In this document: one piece after another, positions 52,025-61,523 of the stretch
Layout of the letters: each line of letters starts with the position of its first letter
Position numbering within the stretch: the stretch's first letter is position 1
Made by a program: the position numbers and the translations under genes
Assembly (NCBI GenBank): GCA_003389385.1
Contig: QQVM01000005.1
Coordinates: forward strand, 1-64,000
Length of the DNA stretch: 64,000 nucleotides
Reading direction: 5' to 3'
Origin: Bacteroidota bacterium
GTDB taxonomy: Bacteria > Bacteroidota > Bacteroidia > AKYH767-A > 2013-40CM-41-45
Notes under the pieces: generated by a model
What the model was told of the DNA's origin: nothing
Seen by the model: only the letters and a program-made list of their open reading frames with translations
The model's database searches: none

Positions 52025-52786
52025 ATGCAGCTTACTTTCTTAGGCACAGGAACCAGTCAGGGTGTACCCATGATTGGATGCAAATGCAGGGTCTGCCAAT
52101 CTGATGACCCAAGAAACAAGCGCCTTCGAACTTCCGTCCTCATCCAAAGCGAAAGCACCAGTGTGGTAATCGACTCCGGTCCGGATTTCAGGCAGCAAAT
52201 GTTGCGTGAAAATGTTAACCGTCTGGATGCTGTCCTTTTCACCCATGAGCACAAAGATCATATTGCAGGACTGGATGATGTAAGAGCATATAATTATCTG
52301 ACTGGCAAAGAGATGGAGATTTATGCGACAGAGCGGGTTCAGGAAGCATTGAGACGTGAATTCTTCTATGTTTTTTCTGGAGCCAAATATCCGGGTATCC
52401 CACGATTAAATCTGCAAACAATAAGCAACAAGCCATTTCAAATAGGAGATATTCCATTTATACCTATTGAAGTTTCTCATTTAAATCTCCCGGTACTCGG
52501 CTTCCGGATTGGCGATTTTACATATATCACAGATGCGAATCTGATTCCGGATTCCGAAAAGGAAAAAATCAAGGGCTCTCGCTTCATAGCCATCAATGCA
52601 CTTAGAAATGAAAAGCATGTTTCTCATTTCACTCGAGACGAGGCTGTGGAAATTATCAGGGAGTTCAATCCCGAAAGAGCCTTCCTGATTCATATTTCGC
52701 ATCAGCTGGGATTGCATGAGAAGGTTAATGCAGAATTGCCGGAGAATATTGAATGCGCCTACGATGGTCTGCAGGTGGAATTCTGA
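52025..52786 (+). CDS. MBL-fold metallo-hydrolase (PhnP-like)
   Basis: A 253-aa metallo-beta-lactamase-fold protein with the metal motif FTHEHKDHIAG (HxHxDH), a preceding Asp (VIDSGPDFRQQ) and a cysteine-containing start GCKCRVCQSDDPRNKR, which resembles the PhnP cyclic-phosphodiesterase group. Further ligands are in YITDANLI and LIHISHQLGLH. It probably hydrolyses a phosphodiester; the natural substrate is not known and there are no phn genes nearby. Confidence 0.88.
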   Translation: MQLTFLGTGTSQGVPMIGCKCRVCQSDDPRNKRLRTSVLIQSESTSVVIDSGPDFRQQMLRENVNRLDAVLFTHEHKDHIAGLDDVRAYNYLTGKEMEIYATERVQEALRREFFYVFSGAKYPGIPRLNLQTISNKPFQIGDIPFIPIEVSHLNLPVLGFRIGDFTYITDANLIPDSEKEKIKGSRFIAINALRNEKHVSHFTRDEAVEIIREFNPERAFLIHISHQLGLHEKVNAELPENIECAYDGLQVEF

Positions 52787-52809
52787 ACGGATTATAGCCT
52801 CAATTTTCT

Positions 52810-52817
52810 TACTTTTG
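52810..52817 (+). promoter_or_regulatory. -7 box TACTTTTG for ffh
   Basis: TACTTTTG fits TAnnTTTG, 25 nt before the ffh ATG. Confidence 0.45.
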
Positions 52818-52842
52818 TGCTCCTCATTAAAATTCTGATTAA

Positions 52843-54177
52843 ATGTTTGAGAATCTGAGTGATAAGCTCGAAAGGGCTTTTAAGGTTTTAAAGGGTGAAG
52901 GAAAGATTACGGAGATAAACGTAGCTGAAACCCTTAAGGAAGTTCGCAAAGCATTGTTGGATGCTGACGTGAACTACAAAGTTGCGAAACAGTTCACAGA
53001 CACTGTCAAGGAAAAAGCCCTGGGGCAAAATGTTCTTACGGCTGTTTCTCCCGGACAGCTCATGGTAAAAATTGCTCATTCGGAGCTTACTCAACTCATG
53101 GGCGGTGAAAAAGTGGATGTGAATATCAACTCTAACCCGGCTGTGATTCTCATGTCAGGTTTGCAAGGTTCCGGTAAAACCACACTATCAGGGAAGCTTG
53201 CTTCTTTTTTGAAATCCAAAAAGCAAAAACTGCCTTTGCTGGTGGCTTGTGACGTCTATCGTCCAGCCGCAATTGACCAGTTGAAAGTGCTGGGTACTCA
53301 GATCGATGTGCCTGTCTTTTCTGAAGATGGCAACTTGGATCCGGTGGATATTGCACTCAAAGGAATTGCATTTGCAAAGGAGAATAACCGCAATCTGGTA
53401 ATCATCGATACAGCAGGACGACTTGCCATTGACGAGCAGATGATGGATGAGATCAGCAGGATTAAAAAGGCGGTGAAGCCGGATGAAATCCTTTTCGTGG
53501 TGGACGCAATGACCGGTCAGGATGCTGTCAATACTGCAAAGGCGTTCAACGACAGACTTGATTTTGACGGGGTGGTTCTTACAAAACTTGACGGTGATAC
53601 ACGTGGCGGAGCTGCACTTTCCATCAAGTCGGTTGTGAACAAACCAATAAAATTCATTGGTACAGGAGAAAAGCTGGATGCCTTGGATATTTTCTATCCG
53701 GAAAGGATGGCAGACAGGATTCTGGGAATGGGTGATATCGTGTCACTCGTAGAAAAAGCTCAGGAACAGTTTGACGAAGAACAAGCTGCCAAGCTTCACA
53801 AGAAGATTGCGAAAAATCAATTTGGCTTTGATGATTTTCTCCAGCAGATACAACAGATCAAGAAGATGGGTAACATGAAGGATCTGCTTGGTATGATTCC
53901 GGGAGTGGGAAAAGCCGTGAAGGATATTGATATAAGCAATGATTCATTTAAACATATTGAAGCGATCATCAAATCCATGACAATGGATGAAAGAAATAAT
54001 CCTGCAATCATCAGCGGAAGCAGAAGATCCAGGATCGCGAAGGGTAGCGGCACTTCAGTACAGGAAGTGAATAAGCTGCTCAAACAATTTGATGAAATGA
54101 GAAAAATGATGCGTATGATGACCAACAAAGACCAGGCAGCTAAATTCATGAGAAGCATGCCGGGCATGCGCAGATAA
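52843..54177 (+). CDS. ffh: Signal recognition particle protein Ffh
   Basis: A 444-aa GTPase that targets nascent membrane proteins to the translocon. The NG domain shows [40 protein letters not shown] and [14 protein letters not shown]; the Met-rich M domain follows ([23 protein letters not shown]). Complete. The SRP RNA was not found in the window. Confidence 0.97.
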   Translation: MFENLSDKLERAFKVLKGEGKITEINVAETLKEVRKALLDADVNYKVAKQFTDTVKEKALGQNVLTAVSPGQLMVKIAHSELTQLMGGEKVDVNINSNPAVILMSGLQGSGKTTLSGKLASFLKSKKQKLPLLVACDVYRPAAIDQLKVLGTQIDVPVFSEDGNLDPVDIALKGIAFAKENNRNLVIIDTAGRLAIDEQMMDEISRIKKAVKPDEILFVVDAMTGQDAVNTAKAFNDRLDFDGVVLTKLDGDTRGGAALSIKSVVNKPIKFIGTGEKLDALDIFYPERMADRILGMGDIVSLVEKAQEQFDEEQAAKLHKKIAKNQFGFDDFLQQIQQIKKMGNMKDLLGMIPGVGKAVKDIDISNDSFKHIEAIIKSMTMDERNNPAIISGSRRSRIAKGSGTSVQEVNKLLKQFDEMRKMMRMMTNKDQAAKFMRSMPGMRR

Positions 54178-54186
54178 TTAATTAAA

Positions 54187-55074
54187 ATGATTCTTCTCGA
54201 CGGAAAACTTGTTTCATCATTCTACAAGAAAAAACTTGCGGAGGAAGTGAAGGAAATGAAGGCAAGGGGAGAGAGAGCCCCTCATTTGTGTGCCATCCTT
54301 GTCGGAGAAGATCCTGCCTCTGAAACTTATGTTGCCAGTAAAGTGAAAAACTGCGCTGAAGTTGGGTTTGATTCGACTCTCATTCGCTTAGACAACAGTG
54401 TATCTGAAGCAGAACTGATTTCCAGAATTGAATCAGTCAACATTAATTCCTCCATAGACGGGATAATAGTTCAGCTGCCACTTCCTGCGCACATCAGCGT
54501 TCAGCGCGTTACCGAGTCTGTTTCACCTGCCAAAGACGTAGATGGTTTTCATCCGCTTAATATTGGCAGGATGGTTCAAAATCTTCCCTCATTCTTACCG
54601 GCCACTCCATTGGGCATCCTGTTGATGCTCGAGCATTACAAGATTGAAACAGCAGGAAAACATTGCGTGGTGGTGGGAAGAAGTAATATTGTCGGAACAC
54701 CGGCGAGCATTCTGCTCGCAAGAAATTCAAGTCCCGGAAACTGCACCGTAACACTTTGCCACAGCAGAACAAAGAATTTGAAATCGATCACAAGTAATGC
54801 CGATATTATTATCGCAGCAATAGGAAAACCTAGGTATATAACAGCAGACATGGTAAAGGAAGGCGCTATTGTAATGGATGTAGGCATCAACAGGATTCAG
54901 TCATCAGAAACGAAAAGCGGCTGGAAACTTGTCGGAGATGTAGATTTTGAGCCGGTGTCGGAAAAATGTTCTATGATCACCCCTGTACCGGGTGGATTGG
55001 GCTTAATGACCATCATTGGCCTTTTGCAAAATACATTGAAAGCTGCAAAGAAGGAAGTTCAACCGGTTCTGTAA
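54187..55074 (+). CDS. folD: Bifunctional methylenetetrahydrofolate dehydrogenase/cyclohydrolase
   Basis: A 295-aa enzyme interconverting methylene-, methenyl- and formyl-tetrahydrofolate. Seen: YVASKVKNC with the catalytic Lys, [24 protein letters not shown], the NADP-binding [16 protein letters not shown] and [13 protein letters not shown]. It follows ffh by 9 nt and precedes queE by 7 nt, so the three may form one transcript. Confidence 0.96.
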   Translation: MILLDGKLVSSFYKKKLAEEVKEMKARGERAPHLCAILVGEDPASETYVASKVKNCAEVGFDSTLIRLDNSVSEAELISRIESVNINSSIDGIIVQLPLPAHISVQRVTESVSPAKDVDGFHPLNIGRMVQNLPSFLPATPLGILLMLEHYKIETAGKHCVVVGRSNIVGTPASILLARNSSPGNCTVTLCHSRTKNLKSITSNADIIIAAIGKPRYITADMVKEGAIVMDVGINRIQSSETKSGWKLVGDVDFEPVSEKCSMITPVPGGLGLMTIIGLLQNTLKAAKKEVQPVL

Positions 55075-55081
55075 TTCAAAC

Positions 55082-55705
55082 ATGAAAAAATTCAAAGAAG
55101 ATTATTCTTCAGGACTTCCACTCATGGAGCATTATTATACAATCCAGGGCGAAGGATATAATACCGGTAAGGCTGCATATTTCATTCGCCTCGGAGGTTG
55201 TGAAGTTGGCTGTGTATGGTGTGATGTGAAAGACAGCTGGGATGCTTCCAGGTATCCTATGGTAATGTTTGATGAAATGCTGAATGTGACGAAAGAAGCA
55301 GGAGCCCGAAGGGTTGTAGTTACCGGAGGAGAACCATTGATGTATGACCTGAGCGAACTTTGTAAAACTTTTAAAGCAGCCGGCATTGAACTATACCTTG
55401 AAACCTCCGGAGCTTACAAACTTAGCGGTGAATGGGACTGGATTTGTGTCTCCCCGAAAAAATTTATGCAGCCCATTAAAGAAACTTTGGAAAAAGCGGA
55501 TGAGCTGAAAGTGATTGTCTATAATTCAAGTGATTTTGATTGGGCGAAGAAGCATGCAGCAATTGTACGACCGCAATGTAAATTATTTCTTCAGCCTGAA
55601 TACTCAGTGCGTGAACGTGTGCTGCCTGACATCATAGACTTTGTGAAAAGAAATCCTGACTGGCAGATTTCGCTGCAGACTCATAAAGTCATGCAAATTC
55701 CTTAA
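55082..55705 (+). CDS. queE: 7-carboxy-7-deazaguanine synthase (QueE)
   Basis: A 207-aa radical SAM enzyme of queuosine/7-deazaguanine synthesis. The cluster motif is GGCEVGCVWCD (CxxxCxxC), preceded by YYTIQGEGYNTG and followed by VVTGGEPLMY. Other que genes are not in the window. It is at the end of the ffh-folD-queE cluster. Confidence 0.92.
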   Translation: MKKFKEDYSSGLPLMEHYYTIQGEGYNTGKAAYFIRLGGCEVGCVWCDVKDSWDASRYPMVMFDEMLNVTKEAGARRVVVTGGEPLMYDLSELCKTFKAAGIELYLETSGAYKLSGEWDWICVSPKKFMQPIKETLEKADELKVIVYNSSDFDWAKKHAAIVRPQCKLFLQPEYSVRERVLPDIIDFVKRNPDWQISLQTHKVMQIP

Positions 55706-55801
55706 TCAGCTTACATTTTGTTAATACTTTATTTCCAGGGCATGGTTTTTTCTGATAATCCGGCCTAATTTTCAGCTTTCATTAAAATCCAGAAAACAGC
55801 G

Positions 55802-57787
55802 ATGAAAATATCATTCAGATTCCGGCGTTTTCCATTCATGCGTTTTGCAATCCTGCTGTGGGTGTTCTGCACTCCATTCACAGCCTTTAGTCAAAAGGGC
55901 TATTCCAGCGCTAACCCAAAAGCGATTCGGACATTTGAGATGGCATTGAAATTTTATGATGCCAGGCAGAATGAAAAAGCACTGGAAGCATTAAAGACAA
56001 CTCTTGAAGCGGATCCGAATTTCACCGAGGCGCACATGCTTAGGGCCAATATTTATTCTGATCTTAACATGTACAGCAAGGCGATAGAATCATATGAAGC
56101 TGCGATCAAGTCAGGTCCTGATTTCTTTCCGAACAATTATTACTCTCTGGCGAAAGCTCAGTTCCTCAATGGCTTGTACAGAGATGCAAGAATGAACTAT
56201 GAAAAATTTCTTGCTTATCCGAAAATCAATCAGGGACTTGCTGCCAATGCGAGAAAGTACATAAAGAATTGTCTTTTCGCGGAGCAGGCTGTTAACAACC
56301 CGGTAAATTTTGATCCTAAGAATATGGGAGAAGCCATCAACAGTCCTGACCCGGAATATTTTCCGGCAATTACTGCAGATGGCAAAACTTTCCTTTTCAC
56401 TCGTCGCTCAAAGACAATATTGATGGGGAGAAGCACTGAGCAGGAAGATTTTTATGTCAGTAAAAACACTGGAGGCAAGTGGAATACCGCGGTGGCACTG
56501 ACAGAAATCAATACACCAGGAAATGAAGGTGCGCCTTCACTCTCCGCCGACGGACAATATCTTTTTTTTACGGCATGTGAGGAGTTACAGGAAACAGCAG
56601 GCGCAAGAAAAACAAAAGGGAGCTGCGATATTTTTCTCGCCAAAAAAGTAGGAGAGAAGTTCAATGCGCCAAGGAACCTGGAAGTACCCATAAATTCTTC
56701 TTCCTGGGAAAGTCAGCCATCTTTTTCTTCCGATGGCAGAACTCTTTATTTTATCAGGGCCATCAAAAGTCCCAGCGGTAAAACACAGAGAGACATCATG
56801 GTCAGCAGCATTTCTGATAAGTCAGAATGGAGCGAGCCGGTTCCATTGCCGGATCATATAAATACACCAGATGAAGAAATGTCTGTGTTCATTCATCCGG
56901 ATGATCAGACATTGTATTTTGCTTCAGACGGTCACCCCGGGATGGGAGGTCTCGACATATTCATGTGCAGACGAACGCCAAGCGGTGAATGGGGGATGCC
57001 GGTAAACCTGGGTTACCCTTTCAATACTAGCGGTGATGAAAATTCATTGCTTGTTAGTCCGGATGGCAGCACCGGTTTTTTCGCATCCGACAGACCTGGT
57101 GGGTTTGGCGGACTCGATCTTTACAGTTTCGCATTGCCGGAACAAATGCGTCCGATCCCGGTCACTTATATGAAAGGAAAAGTTTTTGATGCGGAAACAA
57201 AGAAGCCTTTGAGTGCCAGCTTTGAACTCATTGATCTCGCCACAGGAAAGCTGAGTGTGAGTTCCACTTCAAATGCAGGTAACGGAGAGTTTTTAGTTTG
57301 CCTTCCGGCCGGTAAAAGCTATGCGCTGAATGTTGCTAAAGACGGTTATCTGTTCTTCTCTGAGAATTTTTCTTTGCGTGATGCCTCTTCTTCAAAGGAA
57401 CCTTTCCTCAAAGATGTGCCTCTGCAGCCTGTGAAAGTAGGGCAGAGTGTAGTCTTGAAAAATATCTTCTTTGACTTTGACAAATCTGATTTGAAACCTG
57501 AATCAAAAATTGAACTTGATAAACTGATCTCATTCTTGCAGAAAAACACTTCGGTGAAAATAGAAATCAGCGGACATACTGATAACGTAGGTTCCAAAAC
57601 GTACAATCAAAATCTCTCTGAAAGAAGAGCCCAGTCAGTGAGCGAGTTCTTAACAAAGAATGGCGTACCTGCTTCGCGAATTCAATTCAAAGGCTACGGC
57701 GATACTGTTCCCATTGAAGACAATGCTACAGATGAAGGCAGGTCAAGAAACAGAAGGACCGAATTCAAGGTGATATCTGTAAATTGA
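55802..57787 (+). CDS. OmpA-family protein with TPR, PD40 and carboxypeptidase-like domains (PorE-like)
   Basis: A 661-aa envelope protein. Order: signal (FAILLWVFCTPFTAFSQ), TPR-like helices (about 25-150), PD40 beta-propeller (about 170-440, with EYFPAITADGKTFLF and GAPSLSADGQYLFF), a carboxypeptidase-like regulatory domain (about 455-545) and OmpA C-terminal peptidoglycan-binding domain (SGHTDNVGSKTYNQNLSERRAQ). This is the layout of PorE, a T9SS component that links the apparatus to peptidoglycan, but many Bacteroidota paralogues share it and a lipobox is not evident. It is convergent with kdsA. Confidence 0.78.
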   Translation: MKISFRFRRFPFMRFAILLWVFCTPFTAFSQKGYSSANPKAIRTFEMALKFYDARQNEKALEALKTTLEADPNFTEAHMLRANIYSDLNMYSKAIESYEAAIKSGPDFFPNNYYSLAKAQFLNGLYRDARMNYEKFLAYPKINQGLAANARKYIKNCLFAEQAVNNPVNFDPKNMGEAINSPDPEYFPAITADGKTFLFTRRSKTILMGRSTEQEDFYVSKNTGGKWNTAVALTEINTPGNEGAPSLSADGQYLFFTACEELQETAGARKTKGSCDIFLAKKVGEKFNAPRNLEVPINSSSWESQPSFSSDGRTLYFIRAIKSPSGKTQRDIMVSSISDKSEWSEPVPLPDHINTPDEEMSVFIHPDDQTLYFASDGHPGMGGLDIFMCRRTPSGEWGMPVNLGYPFNTSGDENSLLVSPDGSTGFFASDRPGGFGGLDLYSFALPEQMRPIPVTYMKGKVFDAETKKPLSASFELIDLATGKLSVSSTSNAGNGEFLVCLPAGKSYALNVAKDGYLFFSENFSLRDASSSKEPFLKDVPLQPVKVGQSVVLKNIFFDFDKSDLKPESKIELDKLISFLQKNTSVKIEISGHTDNVGSKTYNQNLSERRAQSVSEFLTKNGVPASRIQFKGYGDTVPIEDNATDEGRSRNRRTEFKVISVN

Positions 57788-57789
57788 TA

Positions 57790-58602
57790 TCAGGAAATTG
57801 CCTGCCTGATTCTGAGAAGTTTTTCAAGCAACTCTTTCAGTTTGTCAAGCCTGAGCATATTGGCCCCGTCTGATTTTGCATTCGCAGGATCCGGGTGAGT
57901 TTCAATAAAAATTCCGTCAGCTCCGCTTACGATACCTGCTTTGGCAATGAGCTCTATCATTTCAGGTTTTCCTCCAGTTACTCCGCTGCTCTGATTGGGT
58001 TGTTGCAGTGAATGTGTGATGTCAAGAACCACAGGAACTCCGAAACTTTTCATCACAGGGATCCCTCTGAAGTCAACGACAAGATCCTGATATCCGAACA
58101 TGCTGCCTCTTTCAGTAAGCATCGCATTCGGATTGCCAGTGCCTTTCACTTTTTCTACAGCGAATTTCATCGCATCAGCGGAAAGAAACTGTCCCTTCTT
58201 AATATTCACATGACGACCGGTGGCAGCGGCAGCAAGCAATAAATCTGTTTGCCTGCAGAGAAAGGCTGGAATTTGAAGGACATCCGCGAATGGTGCGGCA
58301 ATAGCAGCCTCCTGGCTTTCATGTATGTCTGTCACTACAGGAAGCTTGAATTCATCCCTGATCCTTCCAAGTATTTTCAATGCTGCTTCATCGCCGATTC
58401 CTGTAAATGAATCTGTTCTGGTACGATTGGCTTTACGGTAGCTTGCTTTAAAAACATAAGGTATTTTCAGCTCGTCAGAAATCTTCCTGATTTTTTCAGC
58501 AATCTGCATAGTCAACGATTCTCCTTCGACAACACAGGGTCCTGCAAGCAGGAAAAAATTCCCTGAGTTTGTATGGCTGATGTTATTAATCTTGCTGATC
58601 AT
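57790..58602 (-). CDS. kdsA: 3-deoxy-8-phosphooctulonate synthase
   Basis: A 270-aa enzyme joining arabinose 5-phosphate and phosphoenolpyruvate to make Kdo-8-phosphate for LPS. Seen: FFLLAGPCVVEGESL, YRKANRTRTDSFTGIG, LPVVTDIHE, AAATGRHVNIKKGQF and IETHPDPANAKSDG. Its ATG overlaps the DUF5723 stop (TAATG), so it is coupled to that gene. Confidence 0.96.
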   Translation of the reverse strand: MISKINNISHTNSGNFFLLAGPCVVEGESLTMQIAEKIRKISDELKIPYVFKASYRKANRTRTDSFTGIGDEAALKILGRIRDEFKLPVVTDIHESQEAAIAAPFADVLQIPAFLCRQTDLLLAAAATGRHVNIKKGQFLSADAMKFAVEKVKGTGNPNAMLTERGSMFGYQDLVVDFRGIPVMKSFGVPVVLDITHSLQQPNQSSGVTGGKPEMIELIAKAGIVSGADGIFIETHPDPANAKSDGANMLRLDKLKELLEKLLRIRQAIS

Positions 58603-59849
58603 TAAAATGTTTTTGACAAAGATACGAAAGCTCCCTGAGCTTTTCCCTTGCTGCCCGTCAACATTCCAACCAGATAATCACTTTGCAGCATCACAGTAAA
58701 ATTGCCGGGGATATGCAATAAATACGAAAGCCCTGCATCCAGATTTCCATAAAGTCCGTAAAGAAGTTTAACTCCTGTGTGATGATATTTTCCGGTCTTG
58801 TATCTGAATTCAGTCCATCCTGAAAATCCGGTATTGTAAAACAAAACATGCTCTATTCCTGCACCGGCAATCATTCTGTCCCCATCAAACTTTTTGTAGT
58901 AATTCATGCCTATTCTCGCAGGGGTTTTCATTATGAATGATTCTTTCTTCCTATTGGTCAGAAAGGCCTGAATGTATGCACTGTCATTGTCAACAATACC
59001 TCTTACAGAATCGGAAAAGTTGAACAGTTCACTTACGTCTATTCCTTCAAATCGAAAGCTTGTATCCACAGGAATATAAGCACTTCGCGATCCCCAGTTA
59101 ATAAATCCCAGATTTTGAAAATATGCGGTCAACTGTGAGCTTGAAGAAAACTCTGCAGACCATCCGGCTGACAATGAAGCTCCCGCACCCTGGAACCTCC
59201 GTCGGAGGGAATCGCTTTGCCTGATTTCCATGTCAAGACCTAAGTCCATATAAAAACCATCCTGCGCAGTAAAGAGACTAGATTCGTTTGTCCTGATTCC
59301 AAAATAATCAATACCACGGTTCAGTGATATCAATGCATAACAGGATGAAGACTTATTTGCAGATCTTTGTATTTCAATTCCGGCGCTGACTTGCTGATAT
59401 CGAAAGGCATTCAATTCGAATTTTCCTATATCGGCTGTTTGACCTTCGAACATTTTATTGCCTCTGAAATACAGTTCAAAGGCATCGCCAGGAAAACGGC
59501 TGTCGAGAAAATAACGATTGGAAAAATTAAAGATGAATGAAGCACCAGAGATGCCCATGATTGTATCGGCTTCAGACCGAAATTCAATATTGAAATTGTA
59601 ATCGGCTCCGAATCTATTTTTTTCTTTCAGATTGCTGCTGACATTGTCCTTTAATTCTGTGCCGATGAATTTGTTAAGAAAATAGGCCTGTGCGAATTCG
59701 TTTGTAATTGCATCTGAACCGAATTTATAATTTCCGGAAATGCTCAGCCTGTTCCCTGATTCATAGGAAAACGGCAGCTCTGATCTCCAAACCTGAGCCT
59801 GGCTGAATGCACTGATGCAACAAAAAAATATAAATAGAGCTATCTTCAC
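58602..59849 (-). CDS. DUF5723 outer-membrane-like protein
   Basis: A 415-aa exported protein with a signal peptide (KIALFIFFCCISAFSQAQ). The body consists of alternating strands with many aromatic residues (FEWAGYNFNIEFRSEAD-like and GLYGNLDAGLSYLLHIPG) as in Bacteroidota DUF5723 barrels. It ends with a short aromatic strand VSLSKTF. Start codon is GTG, 3 nt after the preceding gene. Function is unknown. It is the middle gene of lipoprotein-DUF5723-kdsA. Confidence 0.75.
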   Translation of the reverse strand: MKIALFIFFCCISAFSQAQVWRSELPFSYESGNRLSISGNYKFGSDAITNEFAQAYFLNKFIGTELKDNVSSNLKEKNRFGADYNFNIEFRSEADTIMGISGASFIFNFSNRYFLDSRFPGDAFELYFRGNKMFEGQTADIGKFELNAFRYQQVSAGIEIQRSANKSSSCYALISLNRGIDYFGIRTNESSLFTAQDGFYMDLGLDMEIRQSDSLRRRFQGAGASLSAGWSAEFSSSSQLTAYFQNLGFINWGSRSAYIPVDTSFRFEGIDVSELFNFSDSVRGIVDNDSAYIQAFLTNRKKESFIMKTPARIGMNYYKKFDGDRMIAGAGIEHVLFYNTGFSGWTEFRYKTGKYHHTGVKLLYGLYGNLDAGLSYLLHIPGNFTVMLQSDYLVGMLTGSKGKAQGAFVSLSKTF

Positions 59850-59852
59850 GGA

Positions 59853-61445
59853 TCAGCGAATTGAATATATTCCGTCTCCTGTCAGACGAAGTTTCAGTTT
59901 ATAATGCGAATAAATTTGTATCAGTTGCGAATAATCCGGTGTGTTGAATCTGCCTCGAATGCCAAGGTATTTTCCGTTCTTCAAAATGTCTCTTCTTCGG
60001 CTGTCTGCAAATACATCAAATTCGCTCAATATCGGTGAAACAGCTATGTAATTCAAGTCAGTGTTGGCTTTTCTCACAAGACCCGGACCAAGCAGCGAAT
60101 CTGTAATGTTTCTCTGTTCGTCGAGAACAAAAAGCTGCAGTTCGATGTCAAATGGAAAGCCGTTTTCCACAATCAGTTTCAGTCTGGTCTCACCGGCATT
60201 ATCAAAGTCGGTGAATGTGCCAAGCTCCATTTTTTGCGTATCTGCAAGCATCAAGTTCTCTGCAGCGAAACGCAAAGGCATGGATAGCTTCATGCGGCCT
60301 TCGACCAGATAATCACTGTAAACAAAATCATTGTAGGAAGAAATGTTTCCAAGCGGGTTGAATTCAATCTCCGCTTCATAGTTGATGCGGTCGGGAATGT
60401 TCTCAATGAAAGAAATGAGATTACTGTTTGAATTGTTCAGGCTGAAAACCCTGCTGCTTTTTATCGGAGCCTGGCCTGTTACAGGATTTTCAATTGCCCG
60501 GTTAATATTGATTACGTTTCCTATCATCGTAGGAGCGTTGAGTGGAACCGATGCACTGCTTCGGGAATTTACAGACTCCAGGAAATTAAATTTGATTCTG
60601 GCATCGGCGCCGATGTAATTGTCTATGAAAATATCAAGATTCATGCTGTCAAGCTTAATCATTCCGTCTTTGATAAGTCCACCGATTCCGATATTCTCAG
60701 ACGAGCTTTCACGGATGAAATTTTGTCCCAAATATCCTCTTGCATAGGATGGTTCCATATCAATTATACTGGTCATGATATTGATCACAGTATCATTGAA
60801 GTTCACAGTAAACGCAGTGCCTGAAGGATCAGAAACTGCCTGGACATTGTAGTAAATCGTATTGAATGATGAATTGGTCGAACCTTTCAGATTTACGGAG
60901 TAACCGGATAAATCTATATCCATTATAAACCTACCAGGACCTCCAGGGCCTGCCTCGTCCACGGTCTGAGTGAAAGTAAGAGCTGTACCATTTTTAACTG
61001 CTCCCGGAATGGTATAAGTGTAAATAATTTTGGATGGGAGTGTATTGATCATTTCAACCCTGATTATTCCTGATCTCACTCTCAGCTCGTTCAGTGAGAC
61101 GCCGGATAATCCAAGCAGAACATTATTGTTGTTTGAAAAAAATGGGAAGCCCGGATTTATAGTAGAGGTAACGAATGGCCAGGTGATTACTTTAGGGATG
61201 ATAGTATCAGGAACCTCATAAATCGAATCAAGATTAAAATCGTAAAATGAGCGCTCATAAAGTATGTGAACAGAACCGTCACCTTGTATGGAAGTAATTG
61301 AATCAGCTATCAGATTTCCTATTCCGATTTCGGCCTGCACCAATGGACCAATGACGGAAACGTCCCATCTTGGTTTATCATATTCCTTGCTGCATGAGTG
61401 AAAAAGCAGTAGAATTAAAACCGCCGCGATATTCCTTATTTTCAT
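59853..61445 (-). CDS. Large lipoprotein, unknown
   Basis: A 530-aa protein with a lipoprotein signal (ILLLFHSCSKEYDKP). The rest is beta-rich with several repeated patterns, such as RVEMINTLPSKIIYTYTIPG and LKLIVENGFPFDIELQLFVLDEQ. No enzyme motif or named family is recognised. It is the first gene of an operon with the DUF5723 barrel and kdsA, so it may be its periplasmic or surface partner. Confidence 0.7.
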   Translation of the reverse strand: MKIRNIAAVLILLLFHSCSKEYDKPRWDVSVIGPLVQAEIGIGNLIADSITSIQGDGSVHILYERSFYDFNLDSIYEVPDTIIPKVITWPFVTSTINPGFPFFSNNNNVLLGLSGVSLNELRVRSGIIRVEMINTLPSKIIYTYTIPGAVKNGTALTFTQTVDEAGPGGPGRFIMDIDLSGYSVNLKGSTNSSFNTIYYNVQAVSDPSGTAFTVNFNDTVINIMTSIIDMEPSYARGYLGQNFIRESSSENIGIGGLIKDGMIKLDSMNLDIFIDNYIGADARIKFNFLESVNSRSSASVPLNAPTMIGNVININRAIENPVTGQAPIKSSRVFSLNNSNSNLISFIENIPDRINYEAEIEFNPLGNISSYNDFVYSDYLVEGRMKLSMPLRFAAENLMLADTQKMELGTFTDFDNAGETRLKLIVENGFPFDIELQLFVLDEQRNITDSLLGPGLVRKANTDLNYIAVSPILSEFDVFADSRRRDILKNGKYLGIRGRFNTPDYSQLIQIYSHYKLKLRLTGDGIYSIR

Positions 61446-61523
61446 AATTTATAGAGCGGGTAAATATGCGAAATTATTGTCTTGAACCTGAACAGGCTGT
61501 ATGGAGTTTTCATCAGATACTTA

